From JAKAWW01 sp049966775 (GTDB lineage Archaea; Micrarchaeota; Micrarchaeia; Micrarchaeales; Micrarchaeaceae), in contig JBMFTZ010000002.1 of NCBI GenBank assembly GCA_049966775.1, forward strand, positions 1 through 49,276: DNA of 49,276 nucleotides, read 5' to 3'. The notes below the pieces were generated by a model. That model was not told the DNA's origin and did not search any database. It worked only from the letters and a program-made list of their open reading frames with translations. Made by a program: the position numbers and the translations under genes. Below are positions 7,690-17,037 of the stretch, one piece after another; the first letter of the stretch is position 1; each line of letters starts with the position of its first letter.

Positions 7690-10176
7690 TCACAGCTTTT
7701 TCTGCTTGCCTGCGCCTGCAAGCTCTTCCTCGCTCATGTTGAGCTCCTTGAGTATGCGCATCGTTGCAGGTATTATCTGGTGGTTTATATAATAGCTTGC
7801 ATCATAATCCTGTGCGAACTCGGACAGCTCCGCCTTGTCAGATATCGACGAACCGTGCTTCGTTATAACGTAGCTTATAACCGCGTGCTCCACTTCTTCT
7901 CTTGTCTTCAAGCCGTTGCGTATGGCCTTCTGGGCAGCGGCAAGCTCAGGTGATTTTGCATCGTATGCATCTATGCCCTTCCTTAGCTGCGTGCTTATCG
8001 CCAATTCGCTTATGGGCACCTTCCCTTCGTTAAGCTTCTGCACTGTCTCCTTTACTATCGCCACCGCCTTGTCTATGCTGCCCTCTTTCAGTATTGTTTC
8101 CAGCACCCTCCTCTGCGTCTCCCTTGCTATATTCGACCAGTCCCTTCTCACAAGCTCGAAACCCTTGATCTTGATGCGCCCCGATTCGGATATAAGCGCG
8201 TATTTCTTCTTTGCGCCTGACTGCTCTCTGGCTGTTTTCTTGCCCACAAACACGCCCCTTGTGTAGAAATCCTCCAGCTCCAACTCCATCGATTCTGGGA
8301 GCATTTTGTTGAACCGGCTCATGAAATCCAGGACGTCTGACTTTGCCTTGCTGCCTATGAGTATTACCAGCGAATCAGTATCGCCGTATATCACCTCAAA
8401 GCCTGCCGTGGTGGCGTTGTCCATTGCCATCTTTATGTACTGCCTGCCGTAGGCGGTAACGCTGGCGGCGCATTCCCTTGAATACCATCTTGACCGCGCA
8501 TAGCCAAGATAGCCGTAGAAAGAATTTGCAACAATCTTCAGCGCCTGCGACCTTGATGCAAGGTTTACGTTGTCCGGATCCTTCTTGTAAAGCTTCTTTA
8601 CCACGGCCCTTTGATCGATAAGCTGCTTCAGTATGGTGGGCATTATGCTTTTCCTTGACTTATCGAACCTCGTGCCTATTGGCGACTCGTAGTAGTCGCT
8701 GGCGCTTGGATTAATCGAAGACGGGTCTATGTTGTGCGATATTATTATAGAAGGGTATAGCCCCCTAAAATCGAGTATCGCCAAGTTGCTGTATATGCCG
8801 GGGCTTGGCACCTTGACATACGCGCCTTCGATCGGGTTGGCAAGGCGCTGGCGTATCTCCCCGTCTGTGGGCTTATCTGGTATAAGCTCGCCGAACACGT
8901 GCGCATAGCGCATTAGCATGAACTCTACAAGCTGCCCTGTAGTAGACACGCAGACGTCGCTCAGTGTGTTGTATGTGGTTTTGCTGAGCTCTACCATTAT
9001 TGGGATGAATGTATCGAACACCTCGTGGAGGGCCTCAGAATCATTGAGGTTGTATACAGCAAGCTCTCTGAGCTCGTCCGCGCCGCCGTCCCACATCTTA
9101 TATATGTCCTTCTTTTCCACCATTACCTTCTTTTTTGAGCTTATTGCCTCGTATACAGTTTTTAGCTTGAAGTCGCTAAATTTGAGCACCTTCTCCGTAG
9201 CACCTACCGTTGCTATGAATTTGGCAACATTGTACATGTCGACGTGCACCCTACCAGAGATCTTCACCCTTTCAAGCAGGCCGTGGCTTTCTATATGCGT
9301 GTCACCTTCAAACCTACTCATGCTGAAGTCCACGCCGAGAACCTTCGCCCTCTCTAGCATGTACTTTACGTCGAAGTTAGCCGAATTGTACCCCGTAACA
9401 ATATCTATATCCAGCTCGTTGAGAAGCTCAGAAAACCTTGCAAGCATGCTCTTCTCATCTTTGACCACAATTACATGCTCCTCGCCTATCCCCTTATATG
9501 TTATGACGCCCTTGCCCCGCTTGCCCCTTGAATTGTAGGAGTAGCTTATCATCAGTATTGGGTCATGCTCGGGCCTTGTCCTCACAAGTGGATTGTATAC
9601 CTCGATGTCGAAGCAGAGCACGTTGAGCGGTACCTCCTTATCCTCACTGAGCTTTTCCATTGAGACCACTTGGAGCATGCCGCCACGCCTTGATACCACT
9701 ATGCGGTAGTAGGTAAGCGGCATTATACCAGAATCTATCAGGTAGCGCTTTGCGAAAGGTATGTCATATTCGTAGCACTTGCCGAGCTGCTGCATCGCGG
9801 AGCTGAGCTTTGGCACACCTGAAGGCAGCTTCGTGTATATCTTGTACACATTGCTATACTTACCGAAAAGCTGCCGCTTTTCCTTTTCTATGCCGGTGGC
9901 ACTTATTGGCTTGTTGTTGTCCATTGCGGATATAGCAAGTATCTCTTTTTCACCAACGCCTGCTTGTGGAGCGAGATAGAAATATGGCTTAAAATTGGAA
10001 TCTAATACCTCGTAGGTATTGCCGTCGTCGCCTTTTACTGCAAGCCTTATGTGGGCGGCGTCGTTCTTTATTATGTAATCCGCATCAAATATGATACCTT
10101 TTATCTCTGTAGCGCCTGTTGCTACCCCGGCACCTGCTTGCTTGTCATCGCCTGCCAACATCAACAACCCCGACAT
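7690..10176 (-). CDS. polB: DNA polymerase, family B
   Basis: This is a replicative DNA polymerase with proofreading. The 828-residue protein contains exonuclease motifs FDIE (189-192), GYNSANFD (262-269) and YNLND (375-379). The polymerase motifs are DFRGLYPS (A, 469-476), KIVANSFYGYLG (B, 547-558) and YGDTDS (C, 597-602). All catalytic acids are present. Motif A has RG where many archaeal enzymes have a single-residue-class change (DFxSLYPS), a modest variation. The N-terminus has a Gly/Ala-rich extension of about 20 residues. The C-terminal KQKKL is basic, and no clear PCNA-binding box is seen. It overlaps the map start and lies 1.9 kb from orc1, transcribed away from it. Confidence 0.96.
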   Translation of the reverse strand: MSGLLMLAGDDKQAGAGVATGATEIKGIIFDADYIIKNDAAHIRLAVKGDDGNTYEVLDSNFKPYFYLAPQAGVGEKEILAISAMDNNKPISATGIEKEKRQLFGKYSNVYKIYTKLPSGVPKLSSAMQQLGKCYEYDIPFAKRYLIDSGIMPLTYYRIVVSRRGGMLQVVSMEKLSEDKEVPLNVLCFDIEVYNPLVRTRPEHDPILMISYSYNSRGKRGKGVITYKGIGEEHVIVVKDEKSMLARFSELLNELDIDIVTGYNSANFDVKYMLERAKVLGVDFSMSRFEGDTHIESHGLLERVKISGRVHVDMYNVAKFIATVGATEKVLKFSDFKLKTVYEAISSKKKVMVEKKDIYKMWDGGADELRELAVYNLNDSEALHEVFDTFIPIMVELSKTTYNTLSDVCVSTTGQLVEFMLMRYAHVFGELIPDKPTDGEIRQRLANPIEGAYVKVPSPGIYSNLAILDFRGLYPSIIISHNIDPSSINPSASDYYESPIGTRFDKSRKSIMPTILKQLIDQRAVVKKLYKKDPDNVNLASRSQALKIVANSFYGYLGYARSRWYSRECAASVTAYGRQYIKMAMDNATTAGFEVIYGDTDSLVILIGSKAKSDVLDFMSRFNKMLPESMELELEDFYTRGVFVGKKTAREQSGAKKKYALISESGRIKIKGFELVRRDWSNIARETQRRVLETILKEGSIDKAVAIVKETVQKLNEGKVPISELAISTQLRKGIDAYDAKSPELAAAQKAIRNGLKTREEVEHAVISYVITKHGSSISDKAELSEFAQDYDASYYINHQIIPATMRILKELNMSEEELAGAGKQKKL

Positions 10177-10274
10177 GAAAAAGGCTTGTACTCCTTACTG
10201 ACGGCGCGCGTTTTGCATCCGCACGTTTAAAAGTGCAAAAAGCCAATAAGAGGGAAAGGGAAAAAGTAGAAACT

Positions 10275-10700
10275 TCACTTCTGCTGCGTCTGGTCCTGGA
10301 TCTTTACGCTGCTTATCACAAGCGGCGGTATCAAACCGAGCGAGTATGCGACAAGCGTGCCGGTCGCGCTGCACCTAAAATTGAGCCCGTTTATTATCTC
10401 CTCTGCAAGAGAAACCGGCAGCATGTGCTTTTCGTTCCATTTCTTGAGCACGTCGTTTATCACTTCCTTTGACTCTTCCACTTCGACCTCCCCCGCAAGC
10501 TTCAGCTGGCCTACACTCTTTGAGTCCTTCGCTTCGCCATCTGCATAGTCGGCCACAAACGAATACTGTATCTTGAGTTTGTTGCCTTCAGCACTTAGCG
10601 ACTCAAACGTCGTGTTCAACCTTGGAAACTTCTGCTTTGCCAGCGCGTCCACTGAATTTATCTTTCCCTCCACGCTTAGTATGGAAAATCCTGTTATCAT
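10275..10700 (-). CDS. Conserved archaeal protein, possibly SecB-like
   Basis: The 141-residue protein is built of alternating beta strands and ends with helix plus LGLIPPLVISSVKI. This recalls archaeal proteins ending in LxLPPPxPLP and, loosely, the SecB fold. If so it would be an export chaperone, but the resemblance is only at pattern level and I could not test it. The ATG at 10700 is preceded by AGTGATAAA, a good ribosome-binding site. It stands alone between polB and the methyltransferase. Confidence 0.6.
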   Translation of the reverse strand: MITGFSILSVEGKINSVDALAKQKFPRLNTTFESLSAEGNKLKIQYSFVADYADGEAKDSKSVGQLKLAGEVEVEESKEVINDVLKKWNEKHMLPVSLAEEIINGLNFRCSATGTLVAYSLGLIPPLVISSVKIQDQTQQK

Positions 10701-10797
10701 TTTATCACTTTCTTATGCTAGTATCCCAAAAAGAGATAAAGCTTATATTATTAGGAATGGAAATAATTAATAAATATTAGGTAGCGCCAGCACTTGA

Positions 10798-11916
10798 CTA
10801 TTTGAGCACCGCGAACAGCGTGAGCTCCTTCCTGTTGTGTGGCAGCTTCTTCAGCCTCATGCTAGAGCACGAGTCGCTTATGCTTGCAAGCACGTTGCCC
10901 ACATGCGCCTTTATCCTGTTGTCTATGAGCTTTATCGTGATTATCGCAAGCGCCCCGTGCCTCATGCACGCGATCATGCTCTTTGCAAACTCTGCGCTCT
11001 CCTCTGGGGCAACATTGGCGTCTATGAGTAGCATATCAAACTGAGGCATCCGCTTTACCATGTCTATGCTCTCCTTGCAGATTGGAAGCTTGATGTGCAC
11101 AAGCTTGTATCCCTCTGCAATACCTGATACATCCTCTGCGGCGCCATATGGCATGCATTCCACGCCATGGCGCGCTGCTTCGCCAGGCGCCAGCGCGTCG
11201 CCGTCTTTGCATATCACGAGAGTGCGCTCGTGCATTTTGGGCCTGTCATAGCGCAGGAAAGCACTGTCGACAGCCACGACGCTCAAATTGTTGGAAAGCA
11301 GGAAATCGGTCCAGCCGCCCGGAGCTGCACCTATGTCAAGCGCCCTGCCCGCATTGACTTTTATCCCGAAAGACTCGAACGCCTCTGCGATCTTGTACTC
11401 CGCCCTGTTCAGAAACATGCTGTTCTGCGAATTCCTGAAGTAGTCTAGGCGCATGCCTTTGCCAAGCCGTCCTATATACGCATTGTCGCCTGCAAGTACT
11501 ACACCTATCTTTATGGACGGTGCATAGAGGTCGGCTTTCATGCCCTGCGCTTCGAGCGCTTTGCCAAGGCATACCTCGATAGCCTTTGCGTTCCCGCCTA
11601 TACTGGACTTTATCTTTTTTACCTCTAGCATGAAACTGCTGCCCTGGCGCTCCGACAATATTTCTTTGAGGGCTCCGAGCATGTCGCTGCACTCCTTCGC
11701 TTTTGTCACCGCATCTACGCTCATTATCGCGTTCACGTAAACAGATTCGCTGATTATGCTGCTTATGGTTTCATATTGTGCATCTGTGCTTACTGTTATC
11801 AGCCCGTGAGCCGCGTCAACGCGCACTTCCGTGTTGTACGACTTTAGCAGCTGGCGCAGCTCGCTGCACGCAACACCCGCGAACTTGCTGTCGTTGAGGG
11901 CCAGATACTGCTGCAT
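10798..11916 (-). CDS. THUMP plus FtsJ-type RNA methyltransferase
   Basis: This is a predicted SAM-dependent RNA 2'-O-methyltransferase. The N-terminal half (to about residue 150) looks like a THUMP-type RNA-binding region. The C-terminal half has SAM motif I ALDIGAAPGGWTDFL, an Asp in MLLIDANVAP, Lys in IITIKLID and a late Glu in HNRKELTLFAV. Together with an upstream lysine these resemble the K-D-K-E tetrad of RlmE/RlmM. The domain order matches RlmM-like enzymes. The ATG at 11916 is preferred over the TTG 18 bases upstream. It is divergent from orc1 across the candidate origin. The substrate RNA is unknown. Confidence 0.85.
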   Translation of the reverse strand: MQQYLALNDSKFAGVACSELRQLLKSYNTEVRVDAAHGLITVSTDAQYETISSIISESVYVNAIMSVDAVTKAKECSDMLGALKEILSERQGSSFMLEVKKIKSSIGGNAKAIEVCLGKALEAQGMKADLYAPSIKIGVVLAGDNAYIGRLGKGMRLDYFRNSQNSMFLNRAEYKIAEAFESFGIKVNAGRALDIGAAPGGWTDFLLSNNLSVVAVDSAFLRYDRPKMHERTLVICKDGDALAPGEAARHGVECMPYGAAEDVSGIAEGYKLVHIKLPICKESIDMVKRMPQFDMLLIDANVAPEESAEFAKSMIACMRHGALAIITIKLIDNRIKAHVGNVLASISDSCSSMRLKKLPHNRKELTLFAVLK

Positions 11917-11952
11917 TTTATCATCAAGTCGCAAGTTTACATTTTTGGCTCG

Positions 11953-12053
11953 CTTTGGTAGCTCGCTTAGATATCTACCAAAGAAAAGATTATAAAGAAG
12001 TGCCTATCAAATATATAATTGCAGCCGTGCACCGCGTTTGCTGGCGTTGCACG
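11953..12053. other. Candidate replication origin / divergent control region
   Basis: CTTTGGTAG (11953-11961) and CTACCAAAG (11975-11983) form a 9-bp perfect inverted repeat. GCTCGCTT occurs twice, 13 bp apart (11948 and 11961). An AT-rich stretch (11984-12020) follows, containing ATTATAAAG and AAATATATAATT, then a second inverted repeat CGTGCA/TGCACG (12026-12031, 12048-12053). Gene direction flips here: mostly minus on the left, all plus for 6.5 kb on the right. Archaeal origins often lie beside orc1/cdc6 with inverted initiator sites around an AT-rich element, so origin function is inferred. The repeats could instead regulate the two divergent promoters. Confidence 0.5.
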
Positions 12054-12074
12054 CTCACGCATTGCGGGGATGTG

Positions 12075-13271
12075 ATGTCGCTCAACGATGTTCTAAAAGA
12101 ATCCAACATCTTTGCCAACAGGGAGGTGCTTTCACCGCATTATATACCCAAGAAGCTGCTTTTCAGGGAGAAGGAGATTGAGAGCATTGAGAGGGCGCTC
12201 GCACCTTCGCTCAGGGGCGAGCGCGGCAGGAATTTGTTTATATACGGCAAGACGGGCACGGGGAAAACGTCATGCACGCGATATGTGATAGACGAGGTTA
12301 AAAATATACCGAACACAAAGGCAAAGCTTTCGTATATAAACTGCAGAATATATAATACACGGTATAGGGTGCTCAATAAGATAGTGAGCGACCATCTGCC
12401 CACTTATGCAAAAAGGGGCTATGGCGCTGTGGACCTTTACGAGAAGCTTACAAGCTGGATAGAAGAGGATAGCAAGATACTCGTCGCCACGCTCGATGAG
12501 ATAGACATGGTCAAGGACCTTGATGACCTCGTATATACGCTCACAAGGATAAACAGTGACATCAAGGCTGGCGGGGTCACCATAATTGGCATATCGAACA
12601 AGGTGTCGTTCAAGGAGGACCTCGACCCGAGGAGCCTCTCTACGCTATATGAAAACGAGCTAGTCTTCTCGCAGTATTACGCGAACGAGCTTTATGCGAT
12701 ATTGAAGGACAGGGCCGAAGAGGGCTTCAAGCAGGGGGCCATCGATGATGACATACTACACTATATAGCGGCGGCCGCAGCCAAGGAGGGAGGGGATGCG
12801 CGCATAGGGCTGAAGGTGCTCACATCTGCGGGCGAGATAGCGGAGCGCAAACAGGAAAGCAAGATAACCATTGAAGATACGGAGGAGGCAAAGAAGATAG
12901 CCGAGAATGACATCGTGTACGACATTATCGTTACGCTTCCGGAACACCAGAAGCTTGTGCTTTACTCGATAGCGCTGCTCTCTGAGAGCGGAGGCGCATA
13001 CAAGAAGCTTACTGACGGCGTTGACACATACATATTCAGTGGAGAGGTATATGGCAGGTACAGAAGCCTGGCAGAGGGCATGCACAAGGAAGTGAAGGGT
13101 GAGCGGTGGTACAGGAAATACCTGTCGGAGCTTGAACTCCAGGGGCTCATTGTGGCTTTCGAATCCGGCAAGGGGATAAGGGGCCACACAAAGCTTATCA
13201 AGCTTCTTTATCCTTCCGAAAAGATAAAGGCGGCGCTTGAAAAGGACATCTTTGGCACCAGGGTTGAATGA
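12075..13271 (+). CDS. orc1: Orc1/Cdc6 replication initiator
   Basis: This AAA+ ATPase binds origins and loads MCM helicase. From the ATG at 12075 (MSLNDVLKES) the protein is 398 residues, normal for the family. It has Walker A GKTGTGKT (58-65), Walker B LDEID (140-144), a sensor 1 region with GISNK, and a C-terminal winged helix including YLSELELQGLI. An upstream in-frame extension to 11955 crosses the promoter and repeats and is not favoured. GGGGATGTG before the ATG is a plausible ribosome-binding site. Only four bases separate it from the RNase P gene, so it heads the exosome superoperon. Confidence 0.95.
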   Translation: MSLNDVLKESNIFANREVLSPHYIPKKLLFREKEIESIERALAPSLRGERGRNLFIYGKTGTGKTSCTRYVIDEVKNIPNTKAKLSYINCRIYNTRYRVLNKIVSDHLPTYAKRGYGAVDLYEKLTSWIEEDSKILVATLDEIDMVKDLDDLVYTLTRINSDIKAGGVTIIGISNKVSFKEDLDPRSLSTLYENELVFSQYYANELYAILKDRAEEGFKQGAIDDDILHYIAAAAAKEGGDARIGLKVLTSAGEIAERKQESKITIEDTEEAKKIAENDIVYDIIVTLPEHQKLVLYSIALLSESGGAYKKLTDGVDTYIFSGEVYGRYRSLAEGMHKEVKGERWYRKYLSELELQGLIVAFESGKGIRGHTKLIKLLYPSEKIKAALEKDIFGTRVE

Positions 13272-13275
13272 TTTT

Positions 13276-13824
13276 ATGGACTATTACGATATCGTTATGG
13301 ATTCGTGCAGCATCCCAAAGGGCTTCGAGCGCGTTCTTGGCTTCAAGAGCATATTTGTTTCTGGCAGGGATTTTAAGCTTGCAGATGCAGACAGTGGCGC
13401 CGAAACAGAGGGCACGGTGGCTTTCGGGCGCAGCAATGAGCGCCTGATACATGCATCGAAGCACCTAGCAATTGCAGTTATACCTCTGGCTCTCGAATTG
13501 GATAGGAAGCTAATCGAGACGCTAAAAGACAACGGCACCGCGCTGCTGATACCGCTGAGCTCTATATATACTGCAGGCAGCGACTTTGCATTATCGAGAA
13601 ACATGCACCTTGCCAGCAAGCTTCTTGAAAATGCCAGCAGAAAAAGGGTGCGCGTGGGCTTTGTTACAATGGCGCGCTCTTTTGTACAGCTAGAATCACG
13701 CATGCAGCTTATAGAGCTTGCAAAGCACATCGGTGCAAACGAAGACGAGGCGCGGCGCGGGGTGAGCCTTGCCGGGGAGCTCGTCAAAGGCGCTGGCAGT
13801 GGTACACATGAAAGCCAAGTTTAG
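13276..13824 (+). CDS. rnp3: RNase P protein component 3 (p30)
   Basis: This is a protein subunit of RNase P, which trims the 5' ends of tRNAs. The 182-residue protein from MDYYDIVMDS has the family's barrel-like alternation and the typical C-terminal block FVTMARSFVQLESRMQLIEL, GANEDEARRGVS. It is somewhat shorter than many p30 proteins. The start at 13276 follows orc1 directly, and its end overlaps the start of the Pop5 gene by 17 bases. In archaea the two form a heterodimer. RNase P RNA was not found in this window. Confidence 0.82.
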   Translation: MDYYDIVMDSCSIPKGFERVLGFKSIFVSGRDFKLADADSGAETEGTVAFGRSNERLIHASKHLAIAVIPLALELDRKLIETLKDNGTALLIPLSSIYTAGSDFALSRNMHLASKLLENASRKRVRVGFVTMARSFVQLESRMQLIELAKHIGANEDEARRGVSLAGELVKGAGSGTHESQV

Positions 13825-14140
13825 ATACTTATTAGTAAGCTCTTCGCTCAGCATTGGCGAGATGGACGAGCACGAGCTAAGCAGGGGGCTGGTGCATTAT
13901 ATAGGAGCCTCGAACTACTTCATAGCCAATCCTAGGATATTCAAAACGGTGGGGGATCATGCGTTCATAATGAAAGTCAGCCTACGCGGTTACAGCGCGC
14001 TCGTGCTTGCTCTGGCACTGATGAAGCACATCTCTGGCAAGGAGTGCGGGTTTTTCACCGTTTACACTTCGGGAACGCTGAAGGCGCTTTACAAATACAT
14101 TGAAGCCGTTGGCGCCGGCCTCAATACCAAAGTAGATTGA
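13808..14140 (+). CDS. rnp2: RNase P protein component 2 (Pop5)
   Basis: The 110-residue protein begins MKAKFRYLLVSSS, the usual RYL strand of Pop5, and ends with GKECGFFTVYTSGTLKALY, matching the ferredoxin-like Pop5 fold. It would pair with p30 on RNase P RNA. The ATG at 13808 overlaps the p30 gene. It is followed by a 128-base spacer before psmA that contains TATA-like ATTATAAA at about 14173-14180, so psmA may also have its own promoter. Confidence 0.85.
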   Translation: MKAKFRYLLVSSSLSIGEMDEHELSRGLVHYIGASNYFIANPRIFKTVGDHAFIMKVSLRGYSALVLALALMKHISGKECGFFTVYTSGTLKALYKYIEAVGAGLNTKVD

Positions 14141-14268
14141 AATATTGCGCTACAGGGCAAATAATGCCAAACATTATAAAGATTTATGTTAAATATCTAA
14201 TAGCCTTTTTATGCTGGTTTATGGCTCGAAGGCAGATTCTCGCTTATGACGTTTAAACTGGTGAAAAT

Positions 14269-14964
14269 ATGTATCCGAATGTGCAAGCATATGACAGGGG
14301 GGTGATGTTCAGCCCAGATGGCAGGCTGTTCCAGGTGGAGTACGCCAAGGAAGCAGTTAGGCGCGGTGCCACCTCGGTAGGCATGGTCGCTGATGACAGC
14401 GTTGTGCTAATAGCGCACAAAAACATAACAGAACCGCTTGCCGTGCCGAGTACAATACACAAGATTTTCATGGTTGATTCTTACATAGGTGCAACGTATA
14501 GCGGCTTCGTCTCAGATGGCCTGCACGTGATAAGCGTGATGAGAAACAAGACACAGACGCACAGGATGCTCTATTCAGAAACAGAAGCCGTGGAGACAGT
14601 GGCAAAAGAGATTTCGGAAGAGATGCAGATGGCTACGCAATACGGGGGCATAAGGCCTTACGCTGTGTCAGTGCTCATAGGCGGGGTGGACACAAACCCG
14701 AGGCTTTTCGAAGTGGAGCCTGGCGCATCATACCAGGGTTACTTCGCTGACGCGATCGGCTCAGGCAAGAAGCTTGCTGAGGAGATGCTTATAAAAAGCT
14801 ACAAACCAGAAATGGATCCTGAAGAAGCTATAAAGCTAGGTGTTGGTATAGTGAAAAAGGTTGCCGAAACAAAGGTAGCACCAGAGAATATAGACGTATC
14901 ACTCATAACCAAGGCAAAGGGCTTCGAGATGCTTGAGCCCAGCAAGATAGCAACATACATATGA
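14269..14964 (+). CDS. psmA: Proteasome alpha subunit
   Basis: This subunit forms the outer rings of the 20S proteasome. The 231-residue protein carries the alpha signature YDRGVMFSPDGRLFQVEYAK at residues 9-28, then AVRRGATSVG and GSGKKLAEEML. The N-terminal helix that gates the pore is present, and there is no N-terminal threonine propeptide as in beta subunits. No beta subunit is encoded in this window. The position between RNase P and SBDS genes is the classic archaeal exosome-superoperon order. Confidence 0.97.
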   Translation: MYPNVQAYDRGVMFSPDGRLFQVEYAKEAVRRGATSVGMVADDSVVLIAHKNITEPLAVPSTIHKIFMVDSYIGATYSGFVSDGLHVISVMRNKTQTHRMLYSETEAVETVAKEISEEMQMATQYGGIRPYAVSVLIGGVDTNPRLFEVEPGASYQGYFADAIGSGKKLAEEMLIKSYKPEMDPEEAIKLGVGIVKKVAETKVAPENIDVSLITKAKGFEMLEPSKIATYI

Positions 14965-14979
14965 ACTTTTGGAGATTGC

Positions 14980-15669
14980 ATGCCTTCTTCTAAATCAATA
15001 ATAGTAAAACTGAGCAAGGGCGGCGAGGAGTTCGAGATTTTCGTAGACTCTGAGCTCGCATACGAATATGTGACGGGAAAGCGCTCAGACCCGATGAGCG
15101 TGCTCGAGGTGGAAGACATCTTCAAGGATGCGCGCAAGGGCGAGAGGCAGAGCGAAGACAAGCTTAAGAAGATTTTCGGCACTACCGAGCTCAGTAAGAT
15201 AGTTGAGTATATTTTGAAAAACGCAGAAATACCTTTGACCACAGAGCAGAGGAACAGGCTGCTCGAAGAGAAGAGGAAGCAGATAATAGACATAATTGCA
15301 AGGAACTCTATAGATCCCAGAACAAATGCGCCTAACCCGCCACTCCGGATAGAGAACGCAATGAAAGAGGCCAAGGTATCGATTAACCCGTTCAAGAGCG
15401 CCAGCGAGCAGATAGATGACGTGGTTAAAAAGCTCAACCTTTACATGCCCATAAAATTTACAACTGTGAGGGTTGGGGTTGTCATACCTCCGGAATTCGC
15501 GAACAGATGCTACGGCATACTCAAGCATTTCGGCCTGAAGAGCGAGCAGTGGCTTGCAAATGGCAGCCTTGAGGTAACGGTGGAATTCCCCGCCGGCATG
15601 CGCGACGACTTCTTTGACAAGATAAACGGGGCAACACAGGGCAAAGCGCAGATTACTATAAAAGGCTGA
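14980..15669 (+). CDS. sdo1: SBDS/SDO1 ribosome maturation factor
   Basis: This is the archaeal homologue of the Shwachman-Bodian-Diamond protein, which acts in large-subunit maturation. The 229-residue protein has the N-terminal FYSH-type domain with ELAYEYVTGKRSDPMSVLEV, a helical middle domain with RNSIDPRTNAPNPPLRIENA, and a C-terminal ferredoxin-like domain. Length and the PNPP block are typical. Fifteen bases separate it from psmA and five from rrp4. Confidence 0.96.
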   Translation: MPSSKSIIVKLSKGGEEFEIFVDSELAYEYVTGKRSDPMSVLEVEDIFKDARKGERQSEDKLKKIFGTTELSKIVEYILKNAEIPLTTEQRNRLLEEKRKQIIDIIARNSIDPRTNAPNPPLRIENAMKEAKVSINPFKSASEQIDDVVKKLNLYMPIKFTTVRVGVVIPPEFANRCYGILKHFGLKSEQWLANGSLEVTVEFPAGMRDDFFDKINGATQGKAQITIKG

Positions 15670-15674
15670 GACAG

Positions 15675-16286
15675 ATGATAAGGCAGATTGTTTTACCAGG
15701 CGAAAAGGTAGACGCACGGGACAGGCAGGATACGTACACGGACCATGGCACAGTGTATTCCAAGGTTGTAGGGCTCTATGACAAGCAAGGCGGAACGATA
15801 ATACCGCTTGAGGGTGCATATGTGCCGCACATTGGGGATGATATTGTAGGCATCATAAATTCAGAGAGGAACGGAGTATATGATATTGACATACAGCATT
15901 TTGACAGGTGCCTGCTGATATCTGACAGGCATGAAGAGCTCATGGAGAGGGGCGAGGTAATAAGCGCCACAATACGCGACATAGAGAACAAGAACACGCT
16001 TATAGTGGAAATGCCACGCATGCTCAACGGCGGAGTGCTAATACATATAAAGCCAACGAAGATACCGCGCGTTATAGGCAAGAATGACACCATGGCAAGG
16101 ATGATAAGCACAAATACGGGCACGCGCATTGTGGTGGGCATGAACGGCCTTATATGGCTCAGCGGCGGTGATGTGACACACGCCATAGAGGCGCTGCTGC
16201 GCGTCGAGAGGGAAGCGCATGTAGAAGGCCTGACCAACAGGATAAAGATCATGCTAGAGGAATGGAAGAATTCCACACAAGGGTAA
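15675..16286 (+). CDS. rrp4: Exosome cap subunit Rrp4
   Basis: This is an RNA-binding cap protein of the archaeal exosome. The 203-residue protein has an N-terminal domain ending YSKVVGLYDKQGG, an S1 domain (VGIINSERNGVYDIDI) and a KH-type domain with the NGLIWLSGG loop. It precedes Rrp41 and Rrp42, with which it forms the nine-subunit ring. The ATG at 15675 is close to the sdo1 stop. Confidence 0.95.
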   Translation: MIRQIVLPGEKVDARDRQDTYTDHGTVYSKVVGLYDKQGGTIIPLEGAYVPHIGDDIVGIINSERNGVYDIDIQHFDRCLLISDRHEELMERGEVISATIRDIENKNTLIVEMPRMLNGGVLIHIKPTKIPRVIGKNDTMARMISTNTGTRIVVGMNGLIWLSGGDVTHAIEALLRVEREAHVEGLTNRIKIMLEEWKNSTQG

Positions 16287-16290
16287 TTTG

Positions 16291-17037
16291 GTGAAAGCTA
16301 ACAAACCTGGATTGATTGCAAACGGAAAAAGACTAGATGGCAGGGGCTTCGGCGACCTGCGCAGCATAAAGATAACAGCCAACGTACTCGACAATGCGGA
16401 TGGCTCCGCGTATATAGAGTGGGGGGGCAACAAGATACTCGCCGCAGTGTATGGTCCAAAAGAGGCGGTCCCAAAGCATCTGGCGGACCCGACCAAAGCC
16501 ATAGTGAAATGCAGATATTCGATGGCACCTTTCTCAAGCCTAGAGGAGCATGGCAGAAGCGGCCCCAACAGGCGGGCAATAGAGATATCAAAGGTTACAA
16601 CCGAGGTGTTTGAGAACGTTATAATGCTTAGCGAGTTCCCTGGCAGCGAGATAGACGTGTTCATAGAAGTGCTCCAGGGGGATGGCGGCACCAGGGCTGC
16701 AGGAATTACAGCAGCTGCGGTGGCACTGGCGAATGCCGGCATACATATGAAGGATCTTGTATATGCGGTATCGGCAGGCAAGATCGACAGCAATATAGTC
16801 ATAGACCTGAACAAGATAGAGGACAACTACTCCGATTGCGACATGCCCATGGCGGTCGCACCCAGGAACAACGACGTGCTTTTGCTGCAGATGGACGGGG
16901 GCCTGTCAAAGGAAGAGCTCAAGAAGGCGGTCTCCATGGTTTTGGATGCGGGCAAGGCCATAAGCGCGCTGCAGAAAGAAGCGCTGAGAAAGGTGTATAC
17001 TGAGATAGCAGAGAAATACGAAAAAGGGGGCGTTTAA
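16291..17037 (+). CDS. rrp41: Exosome catalytic subunit Rrp41
   Basis: This RNase PH-like subunit carries the phosphorolytic site for 3'-5' RNA decay and tailing. The 248-residue protein has KRLDGRGFGDLRSIKI near its N-terminus, LEVLQ-type helix GDGGTRAAGITAAAVALA, and the acidic catalytic loop NKIEDNYSDCDMPMAV. The GTG at 16291 is chosen as start, with a TTG one codon upstream as the alternative. It sits four bases after rrp4 and abuts rrp42, as in most archaea. Confidence 0.96.
   Translation: MKANKPGLIANGKRLDGRGFGDLRSIKITANVLDNADGSAYIEWGGNKILAAVYGPKEAVPKHLADPTKAIVKCRYSMAPFSSLEEHGRSGPNRRAIEISKVTTEVFENVIMLSEFPGSEIDVFIEVLQGDGGTRAAGITAAAVALANAGIHMKDLVYAVSAGKIDSNIVIDLNKIEDNYSDCDMPMAVAPRNNDVLLLQMDGGLSKEELKKAVSMVLDAGKAISALQKEALRKVYTEIAEKYEKGGV

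Noticed and set aside
11955..12074. 40-codon N-terminal extension of Orc1
   Set aside because: It covers the inverted repeats and two TATA-like boxes. The family start MSLNDVLKES with a ribosome-binding site is better.
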